Shown here: piece after piece, positions 34,080-45,089 of the stretch
How the letters are laid out: every line of letters starts with the position of its first letter
Numbering within the stretch: the first letter of the stretch is position 1
Source of the DNA: Glandiceps talaboti
Lineage: Eukaryota; Hemichordata; Enteropneusta; Spengelidae
Length of the DNA stretch: 64,000 nt
NCBI RefSeq assembly: GCF_964340395.1
Contig: NC_135570.1
Coordinates: forward strand, 9,515,322-9,579,321
Direction: 5' to 3'
Program-made: the position numbers and the translations under genes
The notes under the pieces: model-generated
Told to the model about the DNA's origin: nothing
The model's input: the letters and a program-made list of their open reading frames with translations, nothing else
The model's database searches: none

Positions 34080-36060
34080 TAATTGTAGGTAGGATAACGG
34101 AATAGTGTCATGGCAATAGTCCCTTCAAGTCTACGGGTAGGTTGAGACTATACATGTCCTGCTATCAGGCATTTTATGTGTTTTCTGTAGAACCAGACAG
34201 CCTGGAATCCATGTACACTACAGGGCATGTTATTTCTATTCTGTAGAACCAGACAGCCAGCCACAATTGAAAACTATATTACCTGACTGAACTGGCCTTG
34301 GAAATTACATGCATGAATTGTCTTTCATTCAATCATATCAACTTTTCTTTTAACCAAAGCAAAACTTTTATCATATCAATAGAAATTAGTAATGGTGGGA
34401 GGTTAGATCAGTTCTCGTGACTAGCACGACCACCAGTGTGTATTGTTCCAACATGTTTAATTAACCAGTAACGACTTCCTACAAGAGTTAGCCCTACAGG
34501 AGCTGAACTAAAATGGTTCATGCTGAACTGACTCAGGTCACTTGGGTACCAGACTATTTCCTGTCCTTATTGTTTTATATCCCTGTGGAGGTCTGTATCT
34601 GAACATCTTGTTACTTTTATCTCAGTTGTCACCAAATGGTATCAAATTACTTGGTGATGTCACATGTGAACTTGGTCAAGTGTAAAGTAAACTGTTCACC
34701 TCTTCTTACTCCCCAGGGATGGGAGTGAAATGAAACTTTAGTCATGGAAATTGTTGTAACTCATTTTGTAACAGTTAACCAGAAGTAGTGGCAATGAAAT
34801 CACTTTTGCCAAATAAGTAAGGATGTTTTATTTACAGAAACGTGTTTGTCTTAGAAATGTTTTCAATGTCTCCATCAGTCCTTTACAATGTGTAGCCCAT
34901 CATTTATATTTCACCTTCAAACAAAAGCATCTTTCATAGTTTTACTAGACTGGATGCCAACGACTTACGTGGTATCGAGTCATCGTGGGAGAGAGATTTT
35001 GAGATTTACTGAAGGATAGTACCAGACTATAGTTTTACTTGCAGACATGTGTTTCCTAGGAAACGTGAAATTTTGAGAAATGTGTAAAACTTTGTCATCA
35101 TGAAAGGAAATGAAAAAGACACCATCTGTTGATTGCATAAAGCACTTTTAGTGATAACATTTTTTGTGCAAATCTACCCAAACATACAAGATGACATAGT
35201 AAATTATACTTGTAATATAGAACAGAGCAAGAAACATTTCAGCTATATACTATACAGACTCAACTCAAATGAGGTTAAAAGAACAGAGAGAGGAACTTAA
35301 CCAGACAACATGTATACTATGCAAACAAACTAGGCATCCGCTGCAAGTGTCTGAACCGGAGAGGATTTCTATTGAATACATACAATGAATGGTTTTGAAC
35401 AAGGCCCATCAAATTCATTGCTATGTCATGTGGTATCCAGGTTAACAAGTTTGTTTTTATGTTCTAGTTCAAGGTCGGATCATTCAATTTACTCATAAAT
35501 AACGGTCACAGTCCAATAATGCAGCTTTTCACCACTTAGGAAAGTTGGTGCCTACTTGATGCTGAATTAAAGATTTATTCTAGAGCCTATCCAGGTGTGG
35601 TTAACTACCGTTTGTAAAGTTTATAGTCCTAAAAAATGCTGACAAGTTTATTTTAGAAGTGAAGCTGGTATGGTTAATTGCCGTCGCTGAATTTTACAGG
35701 CTGAAAGAATTCTAAAGAACAGTAAAGTTTGATGTGAACTGTGTGGCCCTTACTTTTTCCCCCTAAGGTTATTTTCACATTTTTGAACAAATTTCTTTTC
35801 TCTCTTTTTTGCATTTTAAGATACAATATCTAAAGTTGATTTTTAAAAAAAGAGAGAAATCTTCATAGCTTCTTGTATATCATTATATCCTACATGTAAT
35901 ACAGGTAGGGAATATGAATGAATTTGCCTTTTTTCCAACAAATTAATGTGAATGTATCACTTGTACTATAGTTTCTCTTCTCCTGACTCTACTTGTTTCC
36001 CATTCCTGAAAGTATATCTCTATTATTTGCTAGGGAAAGCACTAAGTAAAATTAAACTGC
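34080..36060. other. Intron sequence, minor short duplications only
   Basis: TTCTGTAGAACCAGACAGCC occurs twice (about 34184 and 34240), and an ~80-bp degenerate duplication spans 35580-35700. No coding exon was seen. Confidence 0.4.
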
Positions 36061-36064
36061 TTTC

Positions 36065-36190
36065 CTTAATAGTCACTTATCACGGTTCCCAACCAAAATT
36101 ATTGTTCAACATATATATGGTAAAGTATGTACATGTAAGTTTACCAGATTTCCCCTTTTATCTTATTGGGGATCCCAACCATTGTAGAAG
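36065..36190 (-). repeat. Dispersed family H, degenerate reverse copy
   Basis: CACGGTTCCCAACCAAAATT and TATTGGGGATCCCAACCATT are reverse matches to family H ends. The A/C-only tract starts immediately at its edge. Confidence 0.45.
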
Positions 36191-36196
36191 AACCCC

Positions 36197-36227
<31 letters not shown>

Positions 36228-36360
36228 AAACAAAAACAAAAAAAAAAAAAAAAAAAACAACAAAAACAAACCAACAAAAAAACAACAAAAAACAACCCCC
36301 CCCAAAAAAAAAAACACAAAAAAAACACAACAAAACAAAAACAAACAAAAACCAAAAAAC
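36191..36360 (+). repeat. 170-nt tract containing only A and C
   Basis: Includes C25 (36193-36217), long A runs, and C8 near 36296-36303. No G or T occurs from 36191 to 36360. All open frames across it are composition artefacts. Confidence 0.95.
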
Positions 36361-36769
36361 TGTATAGCATTTATAACTGTGAGTCGTATATTTACTAAAC
36401 AATTTTATTTGTATGAATAAATTCTCTGTTGATGTCCATTTTGGACAAAATTATCTAAACTAACTTTTAATCATTTCCAGACTTACTAGAAGTGGTTTAC
36501 TAAAATATGGTCTGGAAAATCTCTTGTAAAAGTTGTCTCACAATTTGACATTTGCATTCGTTATCTGAATTAATGGTGATTTTCTGCCATGTCAATAATG
36601 TGGTCGTCATCAAGGAACTGAAAGTAGGATAACAGATATTAGTGTTTTGTATACCTAGGATACTTGCATCGTTTAAATGTGTCCTTAACTTCAAATGTGC
36701 CTCAGAAATATAAATGTGAACTTTTAGTGTTATTTGTTTGTTGATTTCCTTGAAAACAAGACAGCGGAC

Positions 36770-36882
36770 CCCCATTCTCGCAAACCAGAGTTGTTATTTC
36801 TACCACTACATTTCGAAATAAATTTCCAGTGGGAGGCTGGTTACGTCGTTGTAAAACAGGTCGTGGTTTGTGATGATGGCAG
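36770..36882 (+). repeat. Short dispersed repeat also inserted in MITE A copy 3
   Basis: CATTCTCGCAAACCAGAG, GTGGGAGGCTGGTTACG and GTAAAACAGGTCGTGGTTT match 30151-30222. This copy has 39 extra bases (36791-36829) between the first two blocks. Confidence 0.6.
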
Positions 36883-37160
36883 ACCCCAAATTTATTTTAT
36901 TATGTCAAAAGAACCAGAAGGAAGATTCCATATATGGCAAAGTTTGGAGAGATTATGAGAATTTTAAATGTCAGTTAAATTTATGTTTAACACCTTTCCT
37001 GTGTTTAGAATGAAATGTGGAGTACACACCTGAATCAAATTTTTAGCAAACTGTTGTTTACGTGAATGTGTGCTTAAAGCCTAATGTTTCAATCCCAGGG
37101 TTTTTACATTAGTGCTGTCTTATCAGTGGAAGTATGAGGATTAGCCAGGATTATGCATTG

Positions 37161-37266
37161 TTGTCTAAAGACTAGCTGTTGGCTTTGAATCTGGAGATCT
37201 CTGTACCTCACGAGATAAAGAGATCTTCAGATTCAAACCCAATGGCTATAAATCTCTAGACTAAGA
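37161..37266. mobile_element. ~105-bp palindromic element, ~45-bp arms
   Basis: GGCTTTGAATCTGGAGATCT pairs with AGATCTTCAGATTCAAACCC, and the outer TTGTCTAAAGACTAG with CTCTAGACTAAG. Related to 14581-14667. Confidence 0.65.
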
Positions 37267-38305
37267 CTAACTCTACAGTCCTGCTAGTCATCTGTTCTTC
37301 TCATTCAAATTGTAACCTTAATCTGGGCCTTTAATCACTTGGCAACTTCCTCAGCTGTCACTGTCAAGTTGAACTACAAAATTAGTTTGCCTGTGGTGCC
37401 AAAGTACTCAATGAATAATAATGAAAACTTAGCCAGTGCCTCTTTAGTAGGGGAAGGGAAACAAAGTAACTTCTGTTGTCCTAATCCATTTTGGTTTCAT
37501 ATATCCAGAAGTTGAGGAATTAGACAGTTTAGTGTGACAATGAGATTACTAAATGAAGTGTTCATGAACTAGTCTTTGTGTATTCAGTAGAAATAGGGTG
37601 TTACTGTGTACATAGAAGGGTAAGGTCACGGCCTCATAGTCAGGTCAACATATATTTACATATCCTCCACTTTGTCCTTGCTTGAAACCACCATGACAGT
37701 AGAGTGAACTTTGACCCCAATATTAGATTAAATATTATGGGATGTAAAATTATAGTCAAAATATTGGTGGATGACTGAATGTGTAGGAATTATAGACAGA
37801 GTTGAATTTTGGAAAAATGTTAACTTTAGTTTTGTAGATGTGAGGGAATAAGACAAATAGCGTATAGTTGTCAAGATTTATTTGGGAGTGACAGAAAGTG
37901 TTGTAGTTGTCAATTTAAAACGCTGTAAAGCAATAAACAAACATTACTTTTATCACTACAGAAGTAGTTTGAAATGTGACAGAATCCAAGCTGTAAGCAA
38001 GTATACAAAGTGTCCTAGTTCCCATGCACACACAGAGCTGTAGTGATGGTGTAAATCAAACTCTCACGAAATTTGATAGAAATTATTGCAATGCCTGAAG
38101 CAAACACTGTGTGTCGTATGTACCATTTATTTCAAATTAAAGCATATTGATGTATCAAATTCATAACAACATATGCTGTATACACCAGCAAATTGGTTGC
38201 AGGAGTAAAACGTTTATGACATGGGAATTTTTTGTGTACTGAGTTACATTTACAAATGTTATATAGATATTAGAGCCTTGGGATGTAGCTGTGAGATATG
38301 ATGGT

Positions 38306-38318
38306 GGGGGGGGGGGGG
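38306..38318 (+). repeat. G13 homopolymer
   Basis: Thirteen consecutive G after ATGATGGT. Confidence 0.8.
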
Positions 38319-39534
38319 ATGGGAGGAATGGGCTTGAGGTGGGCATGGTACCATGTATGTACTTAATTTGTTGTACAATAGTTTGCACACAAACTTTCGT
38401 AGTTCATGTAATTCATATTAGGTTTCACTGTTTGTTGGATGTTATGAAATATATAGAATCTTTATTTCATCTGTTAAGAAAACTACATTTCTTCATTGGA
38501 GTTTCTGCTATAAGTGTTTGGTGCTAATACAAACTAGTAAATATATAAGCTAGAATAATAATAGTTAACAAAAAAATAACAAAATTAAATAATATGACAT
38601 GGTTTTGTAAGAAGCATGGATTGAACTCGTACTCAGTCTAGAAAAGTTGTTTTTAATGAAACTTGCTCATATTTATTATATAAACAATTATATTTTTAAA
38701 AACCAAAAGATTCAGAAGTTTTGATTTTGCTGAAAAGAATATGAATAATCAAAGTGTGAGGCATAAAAGAGAAATTTGCTCAAAATTGAAACATTTCTGT
38801 ATAAAAGCAAGTCTTAGTCTAACCTGGAATACATAGGGGTTTTCAAAATCCCCCAATTGACTGGATTCTAGGGTAGCCTTGGTCATACCTAGAGGGTATG
38901 TAACCTTGTAGCAACTCCCAAAGTAATCATTAAATTTTTAAAACATGCAGTTGTGTAAAAGAAAGCCAAAATATTTATACTGCCCGATGACCTAACTGTT
39001 GTAGACATATACCAGTGTCTGGTATTAGGACGTGAAATACCCTGTGGTGGCATTTTATCCTGAATTTGAAGTTTCAAGTAGTAATAGACACTAAATTGAC
39101 TTGGAAAGCTCATGCAGTGAGATGATTACCAGTTGTTGTTATTTCATGAGTGTGAGTAGGTTTTTCCCAAAGCTTTCAGTTCAAGATACCGACTACTTTT
39201 CCCAGACTTGTCTCGTACTTGCCTAATAATCAGCTCAGAGTTAAGTAGTTGGTGAAGAAAAGGAGCTTTGTATTCAGAAAGGAAATGAACTGGCCAAATC
39301 AAGCAGGACTTAGAAAACACATATAAATCCAAGATGATGCAAATTAAAACGACTGAATATAGAAACTGGCAGGATTTGTATGGGAATTCAATGTTCATTG
39401 TAAACCAGGGCTTGGTACGGGGCATGTTAACCTGTGCTCTCTATTCTTGCATTTGTGAAGTCTTGTTTGGAGAAATTGATTGACAAACTAACTGTGTATA
39501 GTACAGGTTTGTAGTTTGAGTACATTTTTGAACA

Positions 39535-39690
39535 CAGAGACTGACCCGAAGTTTCTTTTATCATATTTTTGAACTCAGAAACCCTGAGGTTGAGGGTTTT
39601 GAACCCAGAGACTTTGAGTTACAGGTTTTTGAACCCATGAACTCTGAGTTCGAGGGTTTTGAAGCCAGAGACCTGAGTTAGAGGGTATCT
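39535..39690 (+). repeat. ~30-bp degenerate tandem repeat, about five copies
   Basis: Unit GAGGGTTTTGAACCCAGAG followed by ACTTTGAGTT. Units vary in length by a few bases. Confidence 0.7.
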
Positions 39691-39888
39691 TCCATTTAAA
39701 CTGAAGGTTGTGAAACCTTAATTCATTTTAGTTTGCTTAAACAACTTTATAATCCAAAAGAACTGAAAAAAAGAAAATGAAAATCAGAAAAAGAGAAGAT
39801 GTAGATATACTAGGAAATAAAGGTAAAATGTTTGTGCCTCCAGAACAAATACATGTACCATACTTATTGGTGCTGTAAAAATAAGACC

Positions 39889-40045
39889 ATTTGACAGCAG
39901 AGACTGCCTGCAGTGTTGGTTGGTGGAGCCAACCAGCTATAAGCATTGGCACCTTCAATATACAAATTTTGTTTGACAGGAGAGACTGCTTGCAGCATTG
40001 GTGGGAGCAGCCAATCAGCTATAAGCATTTTCAATATGTAAATGT
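39889..40045 (+). repeat. ~83-bp tandem duplication
   Basis: TTTGACAGCAGAGACTGCCT and TTTGACAGGAGAGACTGCTT start the two units. Both continue to CAGCTATAAGCATT and TTCAATAT. Confidence 0.75.
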
Positions 40046-40498
40046 TATCAGTTGTGAGACTTGGACTGTAACAGGACCATCTGTATAACATGACATTATG
40101 AAATTGATACATGCCTTCCGCAATTTTTCTAATTTATTTTTATTAAGTGACAATGTTAGTCTGGTGAAGTAAAGGATAGAGAGATAAATGACGACACGTT
40201 GAATGCAGTATTTCCAGATGCCCAACTCATACTACCTTCATGATGGTCAATTACCGTACTGCTATGCTTAGATCATAGGTCAGTTAATGATAAGTTGCTA
40301 TGCAGACAGAGGTTATAGGTCAGGAAATGATACAGTTGCTATGCAGACAGCGTGGTGGGATCCCAATCGTTAAGGTCACATTTTGTGTATAAATAGTCAC
40401 ACAGATGAAAGTTAGCCTTGGATTGATAGTTATGACTGATATTCTGTTTAAATGGCATGTAATGATGTAGAAGAAAGTTAGCCTTAGATTCATAAAAA

Positions 40499-40615
40499 TT
40501 AGGGATTAACAATGTCACACGAGCTCTTTGTTTGCTTGGTGGGGAGGGGGGAGGTCTCTGGCATCAGTATGATTGCTTAACTTCATTTTCGCACTTTTAA
40601 CCAAATTTTTATGTA
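40499..40615 (-). mobile_element. MITE family A, truncated copy 4
   Basis: One end only: TTAGGGATTAACAATGTCAC, then the G-rich block and the ATTGCTTAACTTCATTTTCG segment seen in copy 2. The rest of the element is absent. Confidence 0.6.
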
Positions 40616-40991
40616 CATGTGTGTCTTTGAGGACAAATTTAACATGTATATAGTGAGATCTATGAGATAGATGTTGATGGTTTATCACAGAGAATGTCGT
40701 ACAAGCAGCCTGGAAAGTTGTCATCATGGTCTTGCTGTCTTAAGCTACCTCTGGTTTCAAAGGTTGCTTGAGAGAGTGAGACCAGAGCAAGTCTCAGGGC
40801 TATCATACAAGATGCCTGAAGGAATTCTTATAGTTAAGTCTTTGAAATGAAGTGCCACCCATCAGATGATAAGAATCCCTACAGTTTTCAGGAGAACCTA
40901 CTTTGATTCAATTTCAAACTGATTTAACATTCTACATGGGGACTTGTCCAAATATATACAATGTAATGTAAAGAGGAATGATACTTTAATG

Positions 40992-41006
40992 CCCCCCCCC
41001 CCCCCC
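40992..41006 (+). repeat. C15 homopolymer
   Basis: About fifteen consecutive C, followed by CAGTTATTCATG. Confidence 0.8.
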
Positions 41007-41301
41007 AGTTATTCATGTCACCCCTTATAATTATCACCCCCTCCTCTCATAATTATACTCCAGTGTTTTGAAACTGTAAAATAGTGACAATCAATATTTA
41101 TTTGAATCATAAAAGGAACAGCTATAAATTATAAAGGTTAATCTGAACAGGAAGTTTTGATGCATGGATTTCATTAATGTCATAAATATATGATAGATTA
41201 CAGACTATAAATCACATCAGTTGGTTGTAAATCTGTAGATAAAGTTGTAAACAAGGTGTTTAGTTAGTGTATACTATTAGGTGATATCAAGATGATATTA
41301 C

Positions 41302-41330
41302 TGATGTGTGTATGTATGTATGTATGTATG

Positions 41331-41369
<39 letters not shown>

Positions 41370-41399
41370 ATGTGTGTGTGTGCATCCATGTGTGCATAT
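41302..41399. repeat. (TGTA)n-(TG)n microsatellite
   Basis: ATGT/TGTA units, then ~16 TG units with later CA interruptions. Confidence 0.9.
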
Positions 41400-41960
41400 T
41401 TCTCTGCAATCATGCATAATGTAAGTGATGTGTAAAATAATAAAATGACTCTCTACAACCCAAAGTTGACAAAGCGCCTTTATTTCCTGGAGTGACATTC
41501 CCATTTCATGTTTCAAAACTAACCGTTCTTACATTAACACTTCAATTAGCAATTTGTACAGCAAACTATTGGAAGTAAATGTTGCTTCTAAGTTCAATGG
41601 GTTTGCTTCCAAAGTAGATTACACACATCATGCATGTCAGGGTAGGATCTTCTGTAAATGGGTCACTGTCCATGTAATGTACAGATAACTAATTAGAAAT
41701 ACATTCCAACATAAAAGAAATCGTCACCAAATTGATGAAATTTTTACATTAAGTTGTAGTGTGTCTCAACCCAGGTGGTTGCAGCTGTGAGATCAGCTAT
41801 ATAAATGGTTACACTCCTACCAGTTGACCTTTGCAGAGTTATATTCATATACCTTAATAGTTGGCTACAAACCAAGTATCAGCCAGCTTGTCTATAACTT
41901 GAAAGCAGCACAGGTTTGACATCGCTGTATAATATTAGAAAAATGACTGCCATTGGAACC

Positions 41961-42075
41961 AATACATAGTATGATATGATTTATTATGATATTATATGAT
42001 GTGATATGATATGATATAAGAATATAATATATGATATAATCTGTATGATATAATTTGATTTGTTACAAATGATAT
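41961..42075. repeat. Degenerate ATGAT-type pentanucleotide repeat
   Basis: Repeated ATATGAT/GATAT words with interruptions. Confidence 0.6.
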
Positions 42076-42079
42076 GATG

Positions 42080-43720
42080 CAGTGTTGATATTCTGTTTTA
42101 TCTACAAAGTGTTTCTACAAAGCACATGCCTCAAAATTTGTTTAAAAGTTGACAGTTAACATTTTATAGAGCAGATTGCATATCCGTTAACTTTATATAA
42201 GTTGTGAGAGTACAGAATGATTGTAAAACATAGTTTATCGCAGATTTCATCCATCACCAATAAGAAGATAACTATCAACCAAAAGTTGATGAGGTTCTGT
42301 TTATATCGTGTGAAAAAAGTAGTAATGACATTGAAAGTTCAAGTTTATGTGCAGACTTTAGTTTGAATGAATAGAGACACTGTTTTAGTGTGAGAAAGTA
42401 ATGGCAAGGAATGCTAGTCAGTACAGTGGGGTACTGTGTGTGTCTTACAGTTCATTGTCAAGTTGAAGTCTGGAATTGTGATGAGAAAACCAAGTTTATT
42501 ATAGTGGGGATGCCAACATGGAATCGAATCATCTCTAAGATTTGATGAAGGATAGCACTAGACTAGATTTATTATAGCAACTGTAAATTCAATCACCATA
42601 TGACATGAGTAAAATTTGCTTGTATCCATTGTATACAGTACTTCACCATGGCCTCTTTAAAACTTTAATCTGAAAGTTCATTATTATTATTATCAGCTAA
42701 AGCTTTTGATTGGCCTGTTCAAATGGTTTGTTTGTTTAAGTGTGCTGCCTCCACTGCATCAGAATTGCATATTGAAAGATAACAAATGGAACAAATGATA
42801 CTACAGTGAAATTCTTTTAAAGAGAAATTTTGAACCTGAAAACATTTTCACGGAGCCTTGTCAACTGTATTGAAAAGCATTCCAGATGTTTGGAATTATG
42901 GCATGTACACACGGTCTCTTTTACCTCCTATATTTGTATACAGCCATGGGTAATACAGCAACAACAGATGCATGTTGTCTTAGTGCACTGAAAACAGTAG
43001 TGGCAAAGACAGTTCATGGGATAGGTGGAAACTTGAACAAACATGGGAAAAGGAAGACTATAAAATGCTGCGGGCTAACACAATAGAGATTATTTCAAGA
43101 ATTTCACAGCAATTTTCAGGAAAAGATTAGCTACTAACCTAAGTATCATCTGTCTTGGAACTGTCAAGAACTCAAATGAGATATACCGGGTTCTTGAATC
43201 CTGCTGGATTTAATACAAGAAAGCTGTATGTTCCCATGAGAGATAAATTTGGTGTTGTATGTACTAAAATATGCAGTGCAAAGAATACAACTGTGACAAC
43301 ATACAGGTGTGCCTGCCTATGTATGATAAACACAGAGTTGAAAAAAAGTTGTAAAAGTCATATGCTTTTGATATTTCCTGTTGAAATTTTGACTTTTTAG
43401 AGATAAAAGTTTGTGTTGTATTGGCCTACATATGTAGAAAGTTTAACTTATTTCACTGTGATGTTGCAGTGGTGGGTGGTACAATGTAGGTGGTGGTGGG
43501 CAGTGGTGGATATTGGTGGGTATATTGGTGGGTATTGGTAGTGGTGGTATGGCCAAATTTCTGCATAATGTTTTGTGTTAAATGTCAACAATTCAAGCAT
43601 GTTTACTATAGTCCTTGGAATTGGTGGCATTTTGAGGTAAACATTCAGAATTTTGTACACCTAGAAAACGCTTTTCTTTTCACAAAGGTTATGACCCTTG
43701 GAAAATGAGTGTGGCATTTA
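42080..43720. other. Intron sequence, nothing coding recognised
   Basis: A TGGTGGG-rich patch at 43470-43550 and short chance frames. No splice-supported exon. Confidence 0.35.
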
Positions 43721-43728
43721 TTCATTAT

Positions 43729-44688
43729 TAGTCCCCGCGGACGAAGTCCGGAACGGGGACTTATGGATTGGGTTCCGTCTGTCCGTCCGTGCGTCCGTGC
43801 GTCCGTCCGTCCGTCCGTCTGTCCGTCCGCAGCCGTTTCTTGGAGATGCCTGTACCGATTTTTTTCAAACTTGGTACAGGGGCAACATGCTATGGCATAC
43901 ATATGCACGTCAATTTGTTTTATGATACGATCCAATATGGCCGCCTAGCAGCCATTTTGTTTGCGAATTTTCCCTGTCTAAAGCCATAACTCAGACATGC
44001 TCACACAGATCTCATTCAGAGTTGGTATTAGGACAGTGTTCTATGGCATATATGTGCATATTCATTGTTGTCATGATACGATCCAATATGGCCGCCTGGC
44101 AGCCATTTTGTTTGTGAATTTTCATGTCCAAAGCCATAACTTAGACATGCTTGAACAGATCTCATTTAAAGTTGGTATTAGGACAGTGTTCTATGACATA
44201 CATGTGCATATCCATTTTCATTGTGATACAATCCAATATGGCTGCCTGGCAGCCATTTTGTTTGCAAATTTTCCATGTCCAAAGCCATAACTCAGACATG
44301 CTTGAACAGATCTCATTCAAAGTTGGTATTAGGACAGTGTTCTATGACATACATGTGCATATCCATTTTCATTGTGGTACGATCCAATATGGCTGCCTGG
44401 CAGCCATTTTGTTTGTGAATTTTCCATGTCCAAAGCCATAACTCAGACATGCTTGAACAGATCTCATTCAGAGTTGGTATTAGGACAGTGTTCTATGACA
44501 TACATTTGCATATCCATTTTCATATTGATATGATCCCCCATACCCGAACAATCCTTTCTTGTTGTAGGCATGTTCCATGTCCGACAAGCAGACACAACAT
44601 ATCTAAGTCTGTTTGATTTAGGTTCACAAGTGTTGTTGCGTGATCAGAGTAGTGCTAATTCCTTAAAACCCAATCATAGCGGGGACTA
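43729..44688 (+). mobile_element. 960-bp inverted-repeat element with internal 150-bp tandem repeats
   Basis: Termini TAGTCCCCGC and GCGGGGACTA are perfect inverted repeats. The left end folds further (GTCCCC ... GGGGAC enclosing GGAC-GAA-GTCC), followed by a GTCCGTCC-rich tract (43778-43829). Then come four to five ~150-bp units marked by GCCATAACTCAGACATGC at 43983, 44133, 44284 and 44435 and GATCCAATATGGC in each unit. Since 150 is divisible by three, several frames stay open, but no start, domain or codon pattern supports a protein. It is probably a non-autonomous DNA transposon with TA target sites. Confidence 0.8.
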
Positions 44689-44710
44689 TGTCATTCTCAA
44701 TGGCTTGTTA

Positions 44711-45088
44711 GATATGTACCAGAGATTGCCCCAGTGTGTGTGCATATAACTAGTGGTATTTTCACTGCAGTGCAATACCGAAAACATTGCATACCTGGAT
44801 GCAAATGATATGCAAATGAGGATGTGATTGTTCATTCTACACAAAAGCGTGTGATTACATATATCGTCATATTGTCATTTTTACCAAAATTTGTTATTTC
44901 AGATAAACATACTAATAATAACAGAACCCCATGCCACATGAGTTCTAGCATGGGTACTCAAAGGTATTTGCAATCGTGCTTGCAGTATTTCCTGCTGTAG
45001 TGCTGCTGCAGAAAACCCTGCAAGCACTCGTGTAAATACCCCTAGCAAGTATGCCACACTTGCACTCATGTGTCATTGGGTTCTGTCA
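44711..45088 (-). mobile_element. Dispersed hairpin family E, longest copy
   Basis: Ends ATGTACCAGAGATTGCCCCA and GTGTCATTGGGTTCTGTCA, with TGCAATACCGAAAACATTGC inside. A strong hairpin lies near one end (44963-45040): GGTATTTGCAATCGTGCTTG pairs with CAAGCACTCGTGTAAATACC, 26 of 33 positions matched. No coding frame is present. Confidence 0.7.
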
Positions 45089-45089
45089 T

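Noticed and set aside
35952-36420. Open frames of 67-148 codons on both strands
   Set aside because: They owe their length to the A/C-only tract, which cannot form stop codons on the + strand; no start, splice or domain evidence.
36734-36958. 74-codon frame that looks protein-like (EAGYVVVKQVVVCDDGRP)
   Set aside because: Its first half is a dispersed repeat also found in a MITE copy, and there is no donor or acceptor at sensible positions.
43645-44441. Several 70-97 codon frames with RPSVRP or DTIQYG repeats
   Set aside because: They are translations of the GTCC tract and the 150-bp units of a non-autonomous element, with no conserved protein features.
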